A DNA stretch of 64,000 bases from CBDHCC01 sp965219235 (GCA_965219235.1 OZ244721.1:1240001-1304000); one strand, 5' to 3'. Positions 16,895 through 25,966 are shown, numbered from the stretch's first letter. The notes: a model not told the origin generated them from the sequence alone. Translations and numbers: made by a program.

Positions 16895-18109
16895 ATGATC
16901 CGACTCGCCCGCCGCGCCGTCCTGCTGCTCCTCCTGCTCTGGCCCGCCGCGCTCGCCGCCCAGGAGCACGGCGAGCGGCCGCCGGTCACGATCCTCATTT
17001 CCATCGACGGCTTCCGGCCGGACTATCTGGACCGGGGGATCACTCCCAACCTGACCGCGCTGGCGGCGCGCGGGGTGCGCGGGCAGTTGAAGCCGTCGTT
17101 CCCGACCAAGACCTTCCCCAACCACTATGCGCTCGTGACCGGCCTGCGCCCGGACCGCAACGGCATCGTGGGCAACACCATGCTCGACCCGCGCCGGCCG
17201 GGTCAGCTCTTCAGCCTTGGCAACGCGACCCAGTCGCTCGACCCCTTCTGGTGGGACGAGGCGGAGCCGGTGTGGGTGACCGCCGAGCGCGCGGGCGTGC
17301 GCACCGCGACGATGTACTGGCCGGGCTCCGAGGTCGCGATCCACGATCTGCGGCCGGAGGACTGGTGGCGCTATGACATGAACGTCACCAACCGGCAGCG
17401 GGTGGCGGGGGTGATCGACTGGCTGCGCCGTCCGGCCGCCACCCGGCCGCGCTTCGTGACGCTCTATTTCGACACCGTCGACACCGCCGGACACAAATTC
17501 GCCGCCGACAGCGCGGAGGTGACCGCGGCGGTGGCGGAGGTGGACCAGCGGATCGGCGAGCTGGTGCGCGGCCTGCGCGAACTCGGCCAGGCCGCCGACA
17601 TCGTCGTGGTGTCCGACCACGGCATGGCACCGGCCGACGCCGCCAAGGTCGTGGACCTCGCCACCCTGATCGACCTGCCCTCGATCATCCCGGTGGAGAC
17701 CGGCATGTACGCCGCGATCGAGCCGGCGGCGGGCACCGACGAGCGGGTGTTCGAGGCGCTCGTGGGCGGCCACGACCACTTCACCTGCTGGCGCAAGGCG
17801 GAGCTGCCGGCACGGCTGCACTACGGCGCCAACGCGCGCGTGGCCGCGATCGTGTGCCTGGCGGAGCGCGGCTGGACGCTGACCGCGGGGCCGCCGCGCT
17901 ACCCGATCGAGGGCGGCGACCATGGCGGGGACAATGACGATCCCGACATGCGGGCGCTGTTCCTGGCCGCCGGTCCCGACATCCGGCGGGCCGGGCCGCT
18001 GCCGCTCGTCGACAACATCGAGGTCTACCCGCTCGTCATGCGCCTGATCGGCGTGGCCGCCCTGCCGAGCGACGCCGACGGCCGGCTGGCGGACGCGGTG
18101 CTGCGATGA
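16895..18109 (+). CDS. Ectonucleotide pyrophosphatase/phosphodiesterase (alkaline phosphatase superfamily)
   Basis: A 404-residue exported enzyme with signal peptide MIRLARRAVLLLLLLWPAAL. The mature protein has the NPP fold. The metal-binding SIDGFRPDY includes Asp 38, the nucleophile is Thr 73 in PTKTFPNHY, and further metal ligands are in YFDTVDTAGH, VVSDHGM and GGDHGGDN. NPP enzymes hydrolyse nucleotide or lipid phosphodiesters in the periplasm. Its stop overlaps the ATG of the MaoC gene (ATGA). Confidence 0.93.
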   Translation: MIRLARRAVLLLLLLWPAALAAQEHGERPPVTILISIDGFRPDYLDRGITPNLTALAARGVRGQLKPSFPTKTFPNHYALVTGLRPDRNGIVGNTMLDPRRPGQLFSLGNATQSLDPFWWDEAEPVWVTAERAGVRTATMYWPGSEVAIHDLRPEDWWRYDMNVTNRQRVAGVIDWLRRPAATRPRFVTLYFDTVDTAGHKFAADSAEVTAAVAEVDQRIGELVRGLRELGQAADIVVVSDHGMAPADAAKVVDLATLIDLPSIIPVETGMYAAIEPAAGTDERVFEALVGGHDHFTCWRKAELPARLHYGANARVAAIVCLAERGWTLTAGPPRYPIEGGDHGGDNDDPDMRALFLAAGPDIRRAGPLPLVDNIEVYPLVMRLIGVAALPSDADGRLADAVLR

Positions 18110-18552
18110 TCTGGTGGGAGGACATCGAGCCCGGCGCGATCGCGCGCTTCGGGGCCAGGCGGGTGGAGCGGGACGAGGTGATCGCGTTCGCCGAACAGTT
18201 CGATCCACAACCCTTCCACCTGTCCGACGAGGCGGCGGCACAGACCCATTTCGGGCGGCTGTCGGCGAGCGGCTGGCACAGCTGCGCCATGACGATGCGG
18301 ATGCTGGTCGACCGCATGGCCGAGCGCGAGGAGGCCGGGCTGGGCTCGCCCGGCATCGAGTCGCTGCGCTGGTTGAAGCCGGTCTATCCGGGCGACGTGC
18401 TGAGCGTGGAGACCCGCGTGCTGGACAAGCGGGCCTCCACCCGCCGGCCGGAGATGGGCAGCTATCGCTCCGAGCTGACGGTGTTCAATCAGGAGGAGGT
18501 GGCGGTCCTGCGCTTCACCTCCATCGGATTGATCCGGCGTCGCCCTGCGTAA
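18106..18552 (+). CDS. MaoC family dehydratase
   Basis: A 148-residue hot-dog fold protein. The hydratase segment FAEQFDPQPFHLSDEAAAQT with nearby FGRLSASGWHSCAM matches the MaoC family (Asp and His of the active loop). IESLRWLKPVYPGDVLSVET is the second conserved strand region. It probably hydrates or dehydrates an acyl-CoA, though the substrate is not evident. It is translationally coupled to the upstream phosphodiesterase by a 4-nt overlap. Confidence 0.9.
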   Translation: MIWWEDIEPGAIARFGARRVERDEVIAFAEQFDPQPFHLSDEAAAQTHFGRLSASGWHSCAMTMRMLVDRMAEREEAGLGSPGIESLRWLKPVYPGDVLSVETRVLDKRASTRRPEMGSYRSELTVFNQEEVAVLRFTSIGLIRRRPA

Positions 18553-18577
18553 GGCGCACACCGCCTGAGATTGCCGT

Positions 18578-18605
18578 GGTCGAGAGGGACGCGCCCCTCT
18601 CGACC
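18578..18605. terminator. Perfect 11-bp hairpin between convergent genes
   Basis: GGTCGAGAGGG at 18578-18588 and CCCTCTCGACC at 18595-18605 form a perfect stem with a 6-nt loop. It lies between the MaoC stop and the stop of the convergent lipoprotein gene. No U-tract follows on either strand, so it is a probable bidirectional terminator or mRNA 3' stabiliser. Confidence 0.5.
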
Positions 18606-18617
18606 CCCTTCACCCGA

Positions 18618-19457
18618 TCAGTCGGGATTGCGAGCGGAGCGGCGGGCGGCGCGACCCTCCTGCCGGGCGGCCCGTCGCGCGGCGCGGTCTTCGGCGGAGA
18701 CGGCGGGTCGGCGGACGGTCGCCGGGGGCGTGACGGCCCGCCCGCCCGGGTTCGCGGCGCGAGGCCCGGCGCCCCGGCGCTGACGCCGGTCCGCCACGCC
18801 GTCCCCGTTGCGGTCGCGGCGCTGCACTCCGCCCGGCCCGCGTGGCGTGGCATCGCGCCGGTTGCGGATGCCGTCGCCATCGGAGTCGCGATACCCTCGA
18901 CGCTCCGCTCCGTCGCGGATGCCGTCATTGTCGCGGTCGCGGCGCATCCGGCCGTCGGGCCCGCGCGGCGTGGCGTCGTAGCGGTTGCGGATGCCGTCCC
19001 GGTCATAATCGCCACGCCGCCGGCCGTAACGCCCGTCCGGAGTCGCGTCGTAGCGGTTGCGGATGCCGTCCCGATCCCGATCGCGTCGATAGCCGGTCCA
19101 GTTCTCCCGCCGATCCCCGCGATACGTTCTCAGGCGACCGGCCCAGTACCGCTCCTGGCGGCCGTTCCAGCGGTACCGTTGCCCATAGGTGTCGAACACG
19201 TAGAACCCCGTACCGGGATAGTAGTAGTTGTCGTACCAGCCATAATACGGTCCGGAGCCATAGCCGTTGGCGGAACCGCCATAGCCGTAGCCGCCGTAAC
19301 CGGAATTGCCGTAACCATAGCCGTCGTTGTAGCCATAGCCATCGTTGTAGCCATAGCCGTCGTCATAGCCATAGCCGGTGCCGAGGGTCGTACAGGCCGA
19401 CAGGCCGAGAGTGGCGGCGGTGGCCAAGGCGAGCGTGCGAAGCGGGCGAGCGATCAT
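18618..19457 (-). CDS. Lipoprotein with Gly-Tyr repeats and TSP3-like calcium repeats
   Basis: A 279-residue lipoprotein: signal MIARPLRTLALATAATLGLS with lipid-attachable Cys 22 (LSAC). Residues about 27-65 are tandem GYGYND-like Gly/Tyr repeats encoded by a near-perfect 18-bp DNA repeat. A Tyr-rich segment (YGWYDNYYYPGTGFYVFDTY) follows. Residues about 128-225 carry five DRDGIRNRYD-type repeats, resembling thrombospondin type-3 calcium loops but embedded in very basic sequence. The C-terminus is an Ala/Arg-rich helix. It is presumably outer-membrane anchored and structural; its role is unknown. Confidence 0.8.
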   Translation of the reverse strand: MIARPLRTLALATAATLGLSACTTLGTGYGYDDGYGYNDGYGYNDGYGYGNSGYGGYGYGGSANGYGSGPYYGWYDNYYYPGTGFYVFDTYGQRYRWNGRQERYWAGRLRTYRGDRRENWTGYRRDRDRDGIRNRYDATPDGRYGRRRGDYDRDGIRNRYDATPRGPDGRMRRDRDNDGIRDGAERRGYRDSDGDGIRNRRDATPRGPGGVQRRDRNGDGVADRRQRRGAGPRAANPGGRAVTPPATVRRPAVSAEDRAARRAARQEGRAARRSARNPD

Positions 19458-19554
19458 GGTGCATCCTCCTAATTGAGGACACTTGTCCGACGGATGGCGT
19501 GAACCGGCTGTGAACTGTTGCAGAAGCGCGACGGGTCGGGTCAGCGCACGGCCG

Positions 19555-20424
19555 TCACTCCGCCGCCAGCGGATCGCGGGCGTGCTTCACCGGCGCCCAG
19601 ATCGCCTTGTAGGACAGATAGGCCAGCACGGTGAAGATCGCGAGGAAGATCAGCGAGGCGAAGCCGGCGATCTTGCGCGACTCCATCTTCGGCTCCGCCG
19701 TCCACACCAGGAACGCGGCCACGTCGGTCGCCATCTGATCGACGGTGGGCTTCGTCCCGTCCTCATAGCTCACCTGTCCCTCGGAGGTGAGCGGCGGCGG
19801 CATCGCGATGTTGAGGTTGGCGAACCACGGATTGAAGTGCAGGCCGGCCGGCGTCTTCGCGTCCGGGAACGCACGCAACAGCTCGGGCGGCTGCGGGCGA
19901 TAGCCGGTGAGCAGCGAATGGACGTAGGGCGCCGCGCCCTCGCGCGCCTTGGTGATCAGCGACAGGTCGGGCGGCAGCGCGTTGTTGTTGGCGGCGCGCG
20001 CGGCGACCTCGTTGGGGTAAGGCGACGGGATCGGGTCGGCGGCCGTGCCGGGCCGGGTGGCGGGCTCGCCGGTGTCAGGGTTGATCGAGGGCTGCTGCAC
20101 CGCCCAGTCGGCCGCGATCTTCTTCACCGCCGCGTCGGAATAGCCGAGCTCCGTCAGATCGCGGAAGTGGACGAGGGTCAGGCCGTGGCAGGAGGAGCAG
20201 ACCTCCTTGTACACCTGGAACCCGCGCTGGAGCTGCCGCCGGTCGAAGCGGCCGAACGGGCCGTTCGACGCCAGCGCGAGCGGGCGCGGCTCGAGGTGGA
20301 ACTCCTCCTCCACGGTGGGCGCGGGCGGCGACGACAGATATTCGAACGCGCCGGTCACGAAGGAGAACAGCAGGACGAAGCAGAAGCCCAGGCCGATGAG
20401 CGGGCCGATCAGACGAGGTGACAT
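19555..20424 (-). CDS. petC: Cytochrome c1 of the bc1 complex
   Basis: A 289-residue subunit of ubiquinol-cytochrome c reductase. The N-terminal hydrophobic segment acts as signal or anchor. CSSCHG at residues 76-81 binds haem c covalently, and NIAMPPPL supplies the probable axial Met. The C-terminal membrane anchor is IFLAIFTVLAYLSYKAIW. It is the last gene of petA-petB-petC, 10 nt after petB. It carries electrons from the Rieske protein to cytochrome c in the periplasm. Confidence 0.97.
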   Translation of the reverse strand: MSPRLIGPLIGLGFCFVLLFSFVTGAFEYLSSPPAPTVEEEFHLEPRPLALASNGPFGRFDRRQLQRGFQVYKEVCSSCHGLTLVHFRDLTELGYSDAAVKKIAADWAVQQPSINPDTGEPATRPGTAADPIPSPYPNEVAARAANNNALPPDLSLITKAREGAAPYVHSLLTGYRPQPPELLRAFPDAKTPAGLHFNPWFANLNIAMPPPLTSEGQVSYEDGTKPTVDQMATDVAAFLVWTAEPKMESRKIAGFASLIFLAIFTVLAYLSYKAIWAPVKHARDPLAAE

Positions 20425-20434
20425 GCGTGTTCCC

Positions 20435-21742
20435 TTACTCGGCGGGCTGCAGGGTGCCGTGGCTGCCCAGCCCGGGAGGCGCGTGCTCCTCGCCCTTGCC
20501 GGTCAGCACCGCCTCGGTGATCGAGCGCGGCATCGGCACCGGCCGCTCCAGCGCGGAGACGATCGGCAGGATGACGAGGAAGTGCGCGAAATAGTACACC
20601 GCCGCGATCTGCGAGATCATGACGTAGGGTTCGTGCGCGGGCGCGCCGCCGCAATAGCCGAGCACCAGCACGTCGGCGACGAGCACCCAGAACCACATCT
20701 TGAAGCGCGGCCGGAAGTTGCCCGAACGCACCGGCGAGCTGTCCAGCCAGGGCAGGAAGAACAGGAGCAGGATGGAGCCGAACATCGCCAGCACCCCCCA
20801 CAGCTTCGCGGGCAGGATGAAGTCGACCGTGAACGCGCGCAGGATCGCGTAGAACGGCCAGAAATACCACTCCGGCACGATGTGCGCGGGCGTGGAGAGC
20901 GGGTTGGCCGGGATGTAGTTGTCGGGGTGTCCGAGCGCGTTCGGCATGAACATCGTGACGAGCACGTAGAGGAGCAGGAACACGCCCAGGCCGAAGCCGT
21001 CCTTCGCCGTGTAATAGGGGTGGAACGGCACGGTGTCGTGCGGCCCCTTCACCTCCACGCCGGTCGGATTCGACGAGCCCGGGATGTGCAAGGCCCAGAT
21101 CTTCAGGATGACCACGCCCGCGATCACGAACGGCAGCAGGTAATGGAGCGAGAAGAAGCGGTTGAGCGCCGCGTTGTCGGGGGCGTAGCCGCCCAGCAGC
21201 CACACCTGGATCGTCTCGCCGACCACGGGGATGGCGGAGAACAGGCCGGTGATGACCTTCGCCCCCCAGAAGCTCATCTGGCCCCAGGGCAGGACGTAGC
21301 CCATGAAGGCGGTCGCCATCATCAGGAGGAAGACGACGATGCCCAGCAGCCACACCATCTCGCGCGGCGGCTTGTAGGAGCCGTAATACAGGCCGCGGAA
21401 GATGTGGATGTAGACCACGATGAAGAAGAACGAGGCGCCGTTCGCGTGCGCGTAGCGGAAGAACCAGCCGCCGTTCACGTCGCGCATGATGTGTTCGACC
21501 GACTGGAATGCGATCGTCGCGTCGGCGCGGTAGTGCATCGCCAGGATGATGCCCGTCACGATCTGGATGGTCAGCGCCACGCCCGCCAGCACGCCGAAGT
21601 TCCAGAAGAAGTTCAGGTTGCGCGGCACCGGGTAACCCGCGCCGATGGCGTTGTAGACCAGTCGCGGCAGCGGCAGCTTGTCGTCCACCCACCTCATCAG
21701 GGGGTGGGACGGACGGTACTCCTTGGCCCAGGGAAAGCTCAT
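20435..21742 (-). CDS. petB: Cytochrome b of the bc1 complex
   Basis: A 435-residue polytopic inner-membrane protein carrying haems bL and bH and the quinol sites. MHYRADATIAF and RYAHANGASFFFIVVYIHIF give the first histidines, and FSLHYLLPFV the second pair. PEWYFWPFYAILR is the Qo-site PEWY motif. ATG at 21742 lies immediately downstream of petA (2-nt gap). The size and motif order are normal for the long bacterial/mitochondrial form. Confidence 0.98.
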   Translation of the reverse strand: MSFPWAKEYRPSHPLMRWVDDKLPLPRLVYNAIGAGYPVPRNLNFFWNFGVLAGVALTIQIVTGIILAMHYRADATIAFQSVEHIMRDVNGGWFFRYAHANGASFFFIVVYIHIFRGLYYGSYKPPREMVWLLGIVVFLLMMATAFMGYVLPWGQMSFWGAKVITGLFSAIPVVGETIQVWLLGGYAPDNAALNRFFSLHYLLPFVIAGVVILKIWALHIPGSSNPTGVEVKGPHDTVPFHPYYTAKDGFGLGVFLLLYVLVTMFMPNALGHPDNYIPANPLSTPAHIVPEWYFWPFYAILRAFTVDFILPAKLWGVLAMFGSILLLFFLPWLDSSPVRSGNFRPRFKMWFWVLVADVLVLGYCGGAPAHEPYVMISQIAAVYYFAHFLVILPIVSALERPVPMPRSITEAVLTGKGEEHAPPGLGSHGTLQPAE

Positions 21743-21744
21743 GG

Positions 21745-22362
21745 TCAGCCTATCTGCACGGTGGTGTCGGTGGTGAACTCGTACTCGGGAACCTGGAGAT
21801 TGAGCGGCGCGGGTCCCTGGCGGATGCGCGCCGCGGTGTCGTAGGCCGAGCCGTGGCAGGGGCAGAAATAGCCGCCGAACGGTCCCCGGTTCTCGCCCTG
21901 CTTGGCGCCCAGCGGGATGCAGCCGAGGTGCGTGCACACGCCCATCGTGATCAGCCAGTTCTGCTTGCCGGGCTTGGTCCGCTCGGCCAGCGTCTGGGGA
22001 TCGCGCAGCGAGGAGACATCGACGGCGTTCGCCTCCGCGATCTCCTTGGGAGTCAGGTTGCGCAGAAACACGGGCTGCTTGCGCCACAGCGTCGTCACCG
22101 CCTGGCCGGGCTGGATCTGCGACAGGTCCGCCTCGATCGACGCGAGCGCCAGCACGTCGGCGGACGGGCTCATCTGGTTCACGAGCACCGGCACGACCGC
22201 GACGACGCCCACTCCGGCGAAGGCGAGCGCGGCGACGTTGATGAAGTCCCGGCGGCGGACGCCCTCCCCGTCCTCGCCGACCGCCAGCGCGGGGTCGGGC
22301 TGCGGCTCGGTGCCGGGGGGCAGGTGGAGCGGCGGGTCCATCGTGGTCGTGTCGGTCGCCAT
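21745..22362 (-). CDS. petA: Rieske iron-sulfur subunit of the bc1 complex
   Basis: A 205-residue protein with a Tat-type N-terminus (VRRRDFINVAALAFAGVGVV) that stays as a membrane anchor. The [2Fe-2S] cluster motifs CTHLGC and CPCHGS are both present. It takes electrons from quinol at the Qo site and passes them to cytochrome c1. ATG at 22362 is preferred; an in-frame ATG 24 nt later is possible. It is the first gene of petABC, with hemF divergent 220 bp away. Confidence 0.97.
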   Translation of the reverse strand: MATDTTTMDPPLHLPPGTEPQPDPALAVGEDGEGVRRRDFINVAALAFAGVGVVAVVPVLVNQMSPSADVLALASIEADLSQIQPGQAVTTLWRKQPVFLRNLTPKEIAEANAVDVSSLRDPQTLAERTKPGKQNWLITMGVCTHLGCIPLGAKQGENRGPFGGYFCPCHGSAYDTAARIRQGPAPLNLQVPEYEFTTDTTVQIG

Positions 22363-22582
22363 GGGGTCCTTCGTCGTGCGCGTTCCGCCGCGCGGCGGAG
22401 TGGTCTGCTGCCGGGCTTCGCGGGCGCTCGTCCGGTCCGTGGATGCGGCGGGCGGAGGGCGCCGAGCGAAGGGCTGGCCGTCTCCCACGGCTCTTAGCGA
22501 CCTCCGACCTCGCCTGCCAACCGTTTTGTGAACGAAAGGAGACTGTTGCTCCCGCCCCCACCTTCCAGCAGGACCCCGCGCG

Positions 22583-23464
22583 ATGACGCGACTCGCTCCC
22601 CCGCCGTCGCCCGCCGACGGTCTGCCCGACCTCGACCTCGATCAGCGCGCGGCGCGCACCTGGTTCGAGGCGCTGCGGACGCGCATCTGCGACGCGTTCG
22701 AGGCGCTGGAGGCGGAGGCGGGTTCGCCCGCGCATTTCGAGTTCACGCCCTGGTTCCGGCGCGACGCGGACGGCGCACCGGGCGGCGGCGGCACGCGCGG
22801 TCGCATGACCGGCGCGGTGTTCGAGAAGGTGGGCGTGAACGTGTCGACGGTGGCGGGCGCCTTTTCCCCCGACTTCGCCCGTTCGATCCACGGCGCCGAC
22901 GAGGATCCGCGCTTCTTCGCCACCGGCATCAGCCTGGTCGCGCACATGGCCAACCCGCACGCGCCCGCGGTCCACATGAACGGGCGCTACCTGCGCACCG
23001 CGAAGGCGTGGTTCGGGGGCGGCGCGGACCTCAATCCGCCGATCCCCTGTCCCGAGGACACCGCCGACTTCCACGCCGCGATGCGGACGGCCTGCGAGGA
23101 CCACGAGAGCGGCGACTATCCCCGCTTCAGCCGCTGGGCCGAGGAGTACTTCCACCTGCCGCACCGCGATGTGAGCCGGGGCGCGGGCGGCCTGTTCTTC
23201 GACCATCTGGAGGACGGATTCGCGGCCGACTTCGCCTTCGTGCGCGCGGTGGGCGAGGCGTTCCTGGACGTCTTCCCCCGGCTGGTCCGCCGCCGCATGG
23301 CCCAACCCTTCACCGCCGACGACCGGCGCGCGCAGCTGCGCTGGCGCGGCCGCTACGCCGAGTTCAACCTGCTGCACGACCGCGGCACGCTGTTCGGGTT
23401 GAGGACGGGCGGCGACGTCGACGCCATCCTGATGAGCCTGCCGCCGCTCGCCGCATGGGACTGA
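22583..23464 (+). CDS. hemF: Coproporphyrinogen III oxidase, aerobic
   Basis: A 293-residue oxygen-dependent enzyme that converts coproporphyrinogen III to protoporphyrinogen IX in haem synthesis. Signature segments are GRMTGAVFEKVGVNVSTV, GISLVAHMANPHAPAVHMN, AWFGGGADLNPPIP, and the C-terminal RGRYAEFNLLHDRGTLFGL. It is divergent from the petABC operon, a logical neighbour because that complex needs haem. The downstream GNAT gene overlaps its 3' end by 10 nt. Confidence 0.97.
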   Translation: MTRLAPPPSPADGLPDLDLDQRAARTWFEALRTRICDAFEALEAEAGSPAHFEFTPWFRRDADGAPGGGGTRGRMTGAVFEKVGVNVSTVAGAFSPDFARSIHGADEDPRFFATGISLVAHMANPHAPAVHMNGRYLRTAKAWFGGGADLNPPIPCPEDTADFHAAMRTACEDHESGDYPRFSRWAEEYFHLPHRDVSRGAGGLFFDHLEDGFAADFAFVRAVGEAFLDVFPRLVRRRMAQPFTADDRRAQLRWRGRYAEFNLLHDRGTLFGLRTGGDVDAILMSLPPLAAWD

Positions 23465-24063
23465 GGCGGGTGGCCGGCACCCGCCATCCGCTGGAGCCGG
23501 GCACGCTGGCCACGGTGGTCACCACACTGGAAAGGCGCGCGCCCCTCCCGCTCCCCGGCGGGGGACCGCCCTCCCCCCTGTCGCTCCACCGCTGGCATAC
23601 GCCGTCGCTGGAGGACTATCGCGCGCTGTTCCGGCGGGTGGGAGAGCCGTGGCTGTGGTTCTCGCGCCTGGTGCAGCCGGACGCGGCCGTGCGCGCCGTG
23701 CTGGCCGACGAGCGCGTCCACGTGTTCGTCGCCCGCCTCCCCGACGGCGCCGCCGCCGGCCTGATCGAGCTCGACCACCGCCGGCCGGGCGAGTGCCAGC
23801 TGCACTTCGTGGGTCTGGTGCCGGAGCTGGCCGGGCACGGGCACGGGCGCTGGCTGATCGCCGAGGCGCTGCGGCTCGCCGGGCGGCCCGGCGTCGGGCG
23901 CGTGTGGCTCGACACCTGCACGCTCGATCACCCGGCCGCGCTGCCCGCCTATCGCCGCGCCGGCTTCCGGGCGGTGGCGCGCGAGGTGCAGGTGTTCGCC
24001 GACCCCCGCCTCACCGGCCACCTGCCCCGCTCAAGCGCTCCGCAGATCCCCATCGTCGAGTGA
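23455..24063 (+). CDS. GNAT family N-acetyltransferase
   Basis: About 202 residues from ATG 23455, which overlaps the hemF 3' end by 10 nt. The GNAT core is visible as AAGLIELDHRRPGECQLHFV, then VPELAGHGHGRWLIAEAL (acetyl-CoA-binding loop) and TCTLDHPAALPAYRRAGF. A GTG at 23470 is an alternative start. The substrate is unknown. Its 3' end overlaps the convergent membrane-protein gene by 33 bp. Confidence 0.85.
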   Translation: MGLRRVAGTRHPLEPGTLATVVTTLERRAPLPLPGGGPPSPLSLHRWHTPSLEDYRALFRRVGEPWLWFSRLVQPDAAVRAVLADERVHVFVARLPDGAAAGLIELDHRRPGECQLHFVGLVPELAGHGHGRWLIAEALRLAGRPGVGRVWLDTCTLDHPAALPAYRRAGFRAVAREVQVFADPRLTGHLPRSSAPQIPIVE

Positions 24064-24849
24064 GGTCGCCTCGCGGTACATGCCCACGATCAGCGCGACC
24101 GTGACCAGCGTCGCCAGCGCCAGCACCAGGCCGGCGGCCACGGCACCGGCGATCTGGCCCGCCAATGGTCCCGCGGCGAGCGCCACCGGAATGCCGACGA
24201 GCGCCTGGGCCGCGCCCATGGCCACCAGCGTGACGACGGTGGTGAGCACGAGCAGGAGGAGCAGCGGTCCGTTGAGTCCCTTCGAAGCCGACACACTGCG
24301 CTTCAGGATGCCGACCACCCCCAGCGCGCCGTCCGCCGCCGAGGGCACCAGGAACAACAGCCGCGCGGCGACGATCAGCAGCGCCGCGAGCAGCGCGATC
24401 CCTCCGATCGTCGCCACGCCCACTCCGGCCGCGCCGAGCCCCGCCAGCAGCACCAGCGCCGTGGCCGCGAGCAGCAGCAGCGGGACCAGGACCGCCACCA
24501 GCAGCAGCTGCGCGGCGATCAGCACGACCAGCCGGCGCCCGGCCACCGCCAGCGACCGGCGCACGGTCTCTCCGTCGACCAGCAGCATGCGGGCGACGGT
24601 CAGCTGGCCTAGCATCAGCGCCAGCGTCAGCGCGGCGAGCGCCAGCCACTGGACGGGCGACAGGTCCAGCTGCTCGATCGCCCGGCCCGCGACCGCCACC
24701 TCCTTCGTGACGGCGGTGGCACCGATGACCTGCGACAGCATCGCCGGCACGCCGATGAGCGCCAGCGCGACGGTGGCGAGCAGGCCACCGTCCGTCCTCA
24801 TGCGCGCCCGCGCGAAGTCCACCGCCCGATCCAGCGACGCCCGTGCCAT
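24031..24849 (-). CDS. Polytopic membrane protein, function unknown
   Basis: A 272-residue, Ala/Leu/Val-rich protein with about six transmembrane helices, for example LLATVALALIGVPAMLSQVI, WLALAALTLALMLGQLTVA, LVVLIAAQLLLVAVLVPLLL and GPLLLLLVLTTVVTLVAMG. ATG at 24849 is chosen over a longer start at 24918 because MARASLDRAVDFAR has protein-like composition. It resembles uncharacterised sphingomonad membrane proteins of glycerophosphoryl-diester-phosphodiesterase membrane-domain type, but I cannot confirm this. It is divergent from lipB, 89 bp away. Confidence 0.75.
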   Translation of the reverse strand: MARASLDRAVDFARARMRTDGGLLATVALALIGVPAMLSQVIGATAVTKEVAVAGRAIEQLDLSPVQWLALAALTLALMLGQLTVARMLLVDGETVRRSLAVAGRRLVVLIAAQLLLVAVLVPLLLLAATALVLLAGLGAAGVGVATIGGIALLAALLIVAARLLFLVPSAADGALGVVGILKRSVSASKGLNGPLLLLLVLTTVVTLVAMGAAQALVGIPVALAAGPLAGQIAGAVAAGLVLALATLVTVALIVGMYREATSLDDGDLRSA

Positions 24850-24938
24850 CGTCCCACGCCCCTTCCGTCCCCCCGTATCCGACGGGGCTTGATGGAACAG
24901 GGCTTGATGAAGGGGCACCGGCCCGTCAAGTCGTGACC

Positions 24939-25616
24939 ATGATCGGGCACGACATCGAGTGGCGCACCTCGGAGACGCCCGTCGACTATGCGGCCGCCGT
25001 AGCCGACATGGAGGCGCGCGCCGCCGCGATCGCGCGGGGCGAGGCCGCCGAGCGCGTCTGGATGCTGGAACATCCGCCCGTCTACACCGCCGGCACCAGC
25101 GCCGACCCCGCCGAGCTGCTGGACGCGCGCTTTCCGGTCCACTCCACCGGACGCGGCGGACGCCACACCTATCACGGTCCCGGCCAGCGGATCGCCTATG
25201 TGCAGCTCGATCTGAACGCGCGCGGACGCGACGTGCGGCGCTTCGTGGCCGGGCTGGAGGCCTGGGTGGTCGCAGCGCTCGGCGATCTCGGTTTTCCCGC
25301 CCACACGGTGCCCGGCCGCGTCGGCGTGTGGACGCGCGCGGGCGGCGAGGAGGCGAAGGTCGGCGCGATCGGGGTGCGGGTGAAGCGGTGGGTGACGCTG
25401 CACGGGCTCTCGGTGAACCTCCACCCCGACCTGCGGCACTTCGAGGGCATCGTGCCGTGCGGTCTCGCCCGGCCGGTCACCAGTCTGGCGGCGTTGGGTC
25501 GCACAGTGGATGCGGCGCGGTGGGATCGCGCGTTGCGGCACCGGCTGCCGCTGCTGCTCGCCAAGATGAACGGCGAACAACAAGAAATGCTTGAGCCGTC
25601 GCAAGAAGGGCCTTAA
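24939..25616 (+). CDS. lipB: Octanoyl-(acyl carrier protein):protein octanoyltransferase
   Basis: A 225-residue enzyme that transfers octanoate from ACP to lipoyl domains, the first step of lipoate synthesis. Conserved segments are LEHPPVYTAGTSA, STGRGGRHTYHGPGQ, and AKVGAIGVRVKRWVTLHGL with the catalytic Lys. The catalytic Cys is in FEGIVPCGL. ATG at 24939 gives MIGHDIEWR; a GTG 6 nt upstream is possible. Confidence 0.96.
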   Translation: MIGHDIEWRTSETPVDYAAAVADMEARAAAIARGEAAERVWMLEHPPVYTAGTSADPAELLDARFPVHSTGRGGRHTYHGPGQRIAYVQLDLNARGRDVRRFVAGLEAWVVAALGDLGFPAHTVPGRVGVWTRAGGEEAKVGAIGVRVKRWVTLHGLSVNLHPDLRHFEGIVPCGLARPVTSLAALGRTVDAARWDRALRHRLPLLLAKMNGEQQEMLEPSQEGP

Positions 25617-25675
25617 ACGGGCGTCGACCCTTGAACCGACAACAGGCGGGTCAAAACCAGATGGGAGTTATTCGA

Positions 25676-25966
25676 ATGCGCACGACCAAGACCCTCTTCG
25701 CCAGTGCCGCCGTTCTCGGTGCCGCCCTGACGCTCGCCGCGTGCGGTGACACGTCGACCAACACGACGACCGCCGACACGAACGCCATGGGCAACGACAT
25801 GGGCATGGACACCATGAACGACAGCGGTGCCATGATGGGCAACGACATGATGGGTTCGAACGACATGATGTCCAACGACATGATGAGCTCGAACAACATG
25901 ATGTCGTCCAACACCATGGGCTCGAACGACATGATGATGAACAACAGCATGTCGAACTCGATGTAA
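25676..25966 (+). CDS. Met/Asn/Asp/Ser-rich low-complexity lipoprotein
   Basis: A 96-residue protein with signal MRTTKTLFASAAVLGAALTL and lipobox LAAC (Cys 23). The mature part is almost wholly repeats of the type NDMM, SNDMMS and MMSSN, with about 25 Met residues. Met-rich periplasmic segments can bind Cu(I), but no family is recognised and this is only a possibility. GGGAG lies 9 nt before ATG 25676. A strong intrinsic terminator follows, so it is monocistronic and perhaps well expressed. Confidence 0.75.
   Translation: MRTTKTLFASAAVLGAALTLAACGDTSTNTTTADTNAMGNDMGMDTMNDSGAMMGNDMMGSNDMMSNDMMSSNNMMSSNTMGSNDMMMNNSMSNSM

Noticed and set aside
16745..18241. A 498-codon minus frame across the phosphodiesterase and MaoC genes
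   Set aside because: It is antisense to two genes with full catalytic motifs, has Arg/His-rich composition and no domain.
19260..19390. Regular short repeats suggestive of a CRISPR-like array
   Set aside because: The 18-bp period has no spacers and encodes the GYGYND repeats of a lipoprotein in frame.
20207..21844. A 545-codon plus frame across petC/petB
   Set aside because: It is the antisense shadow of the cytochrome b and c1 genes, with Arg/His/Glu-rich low-information sequence.
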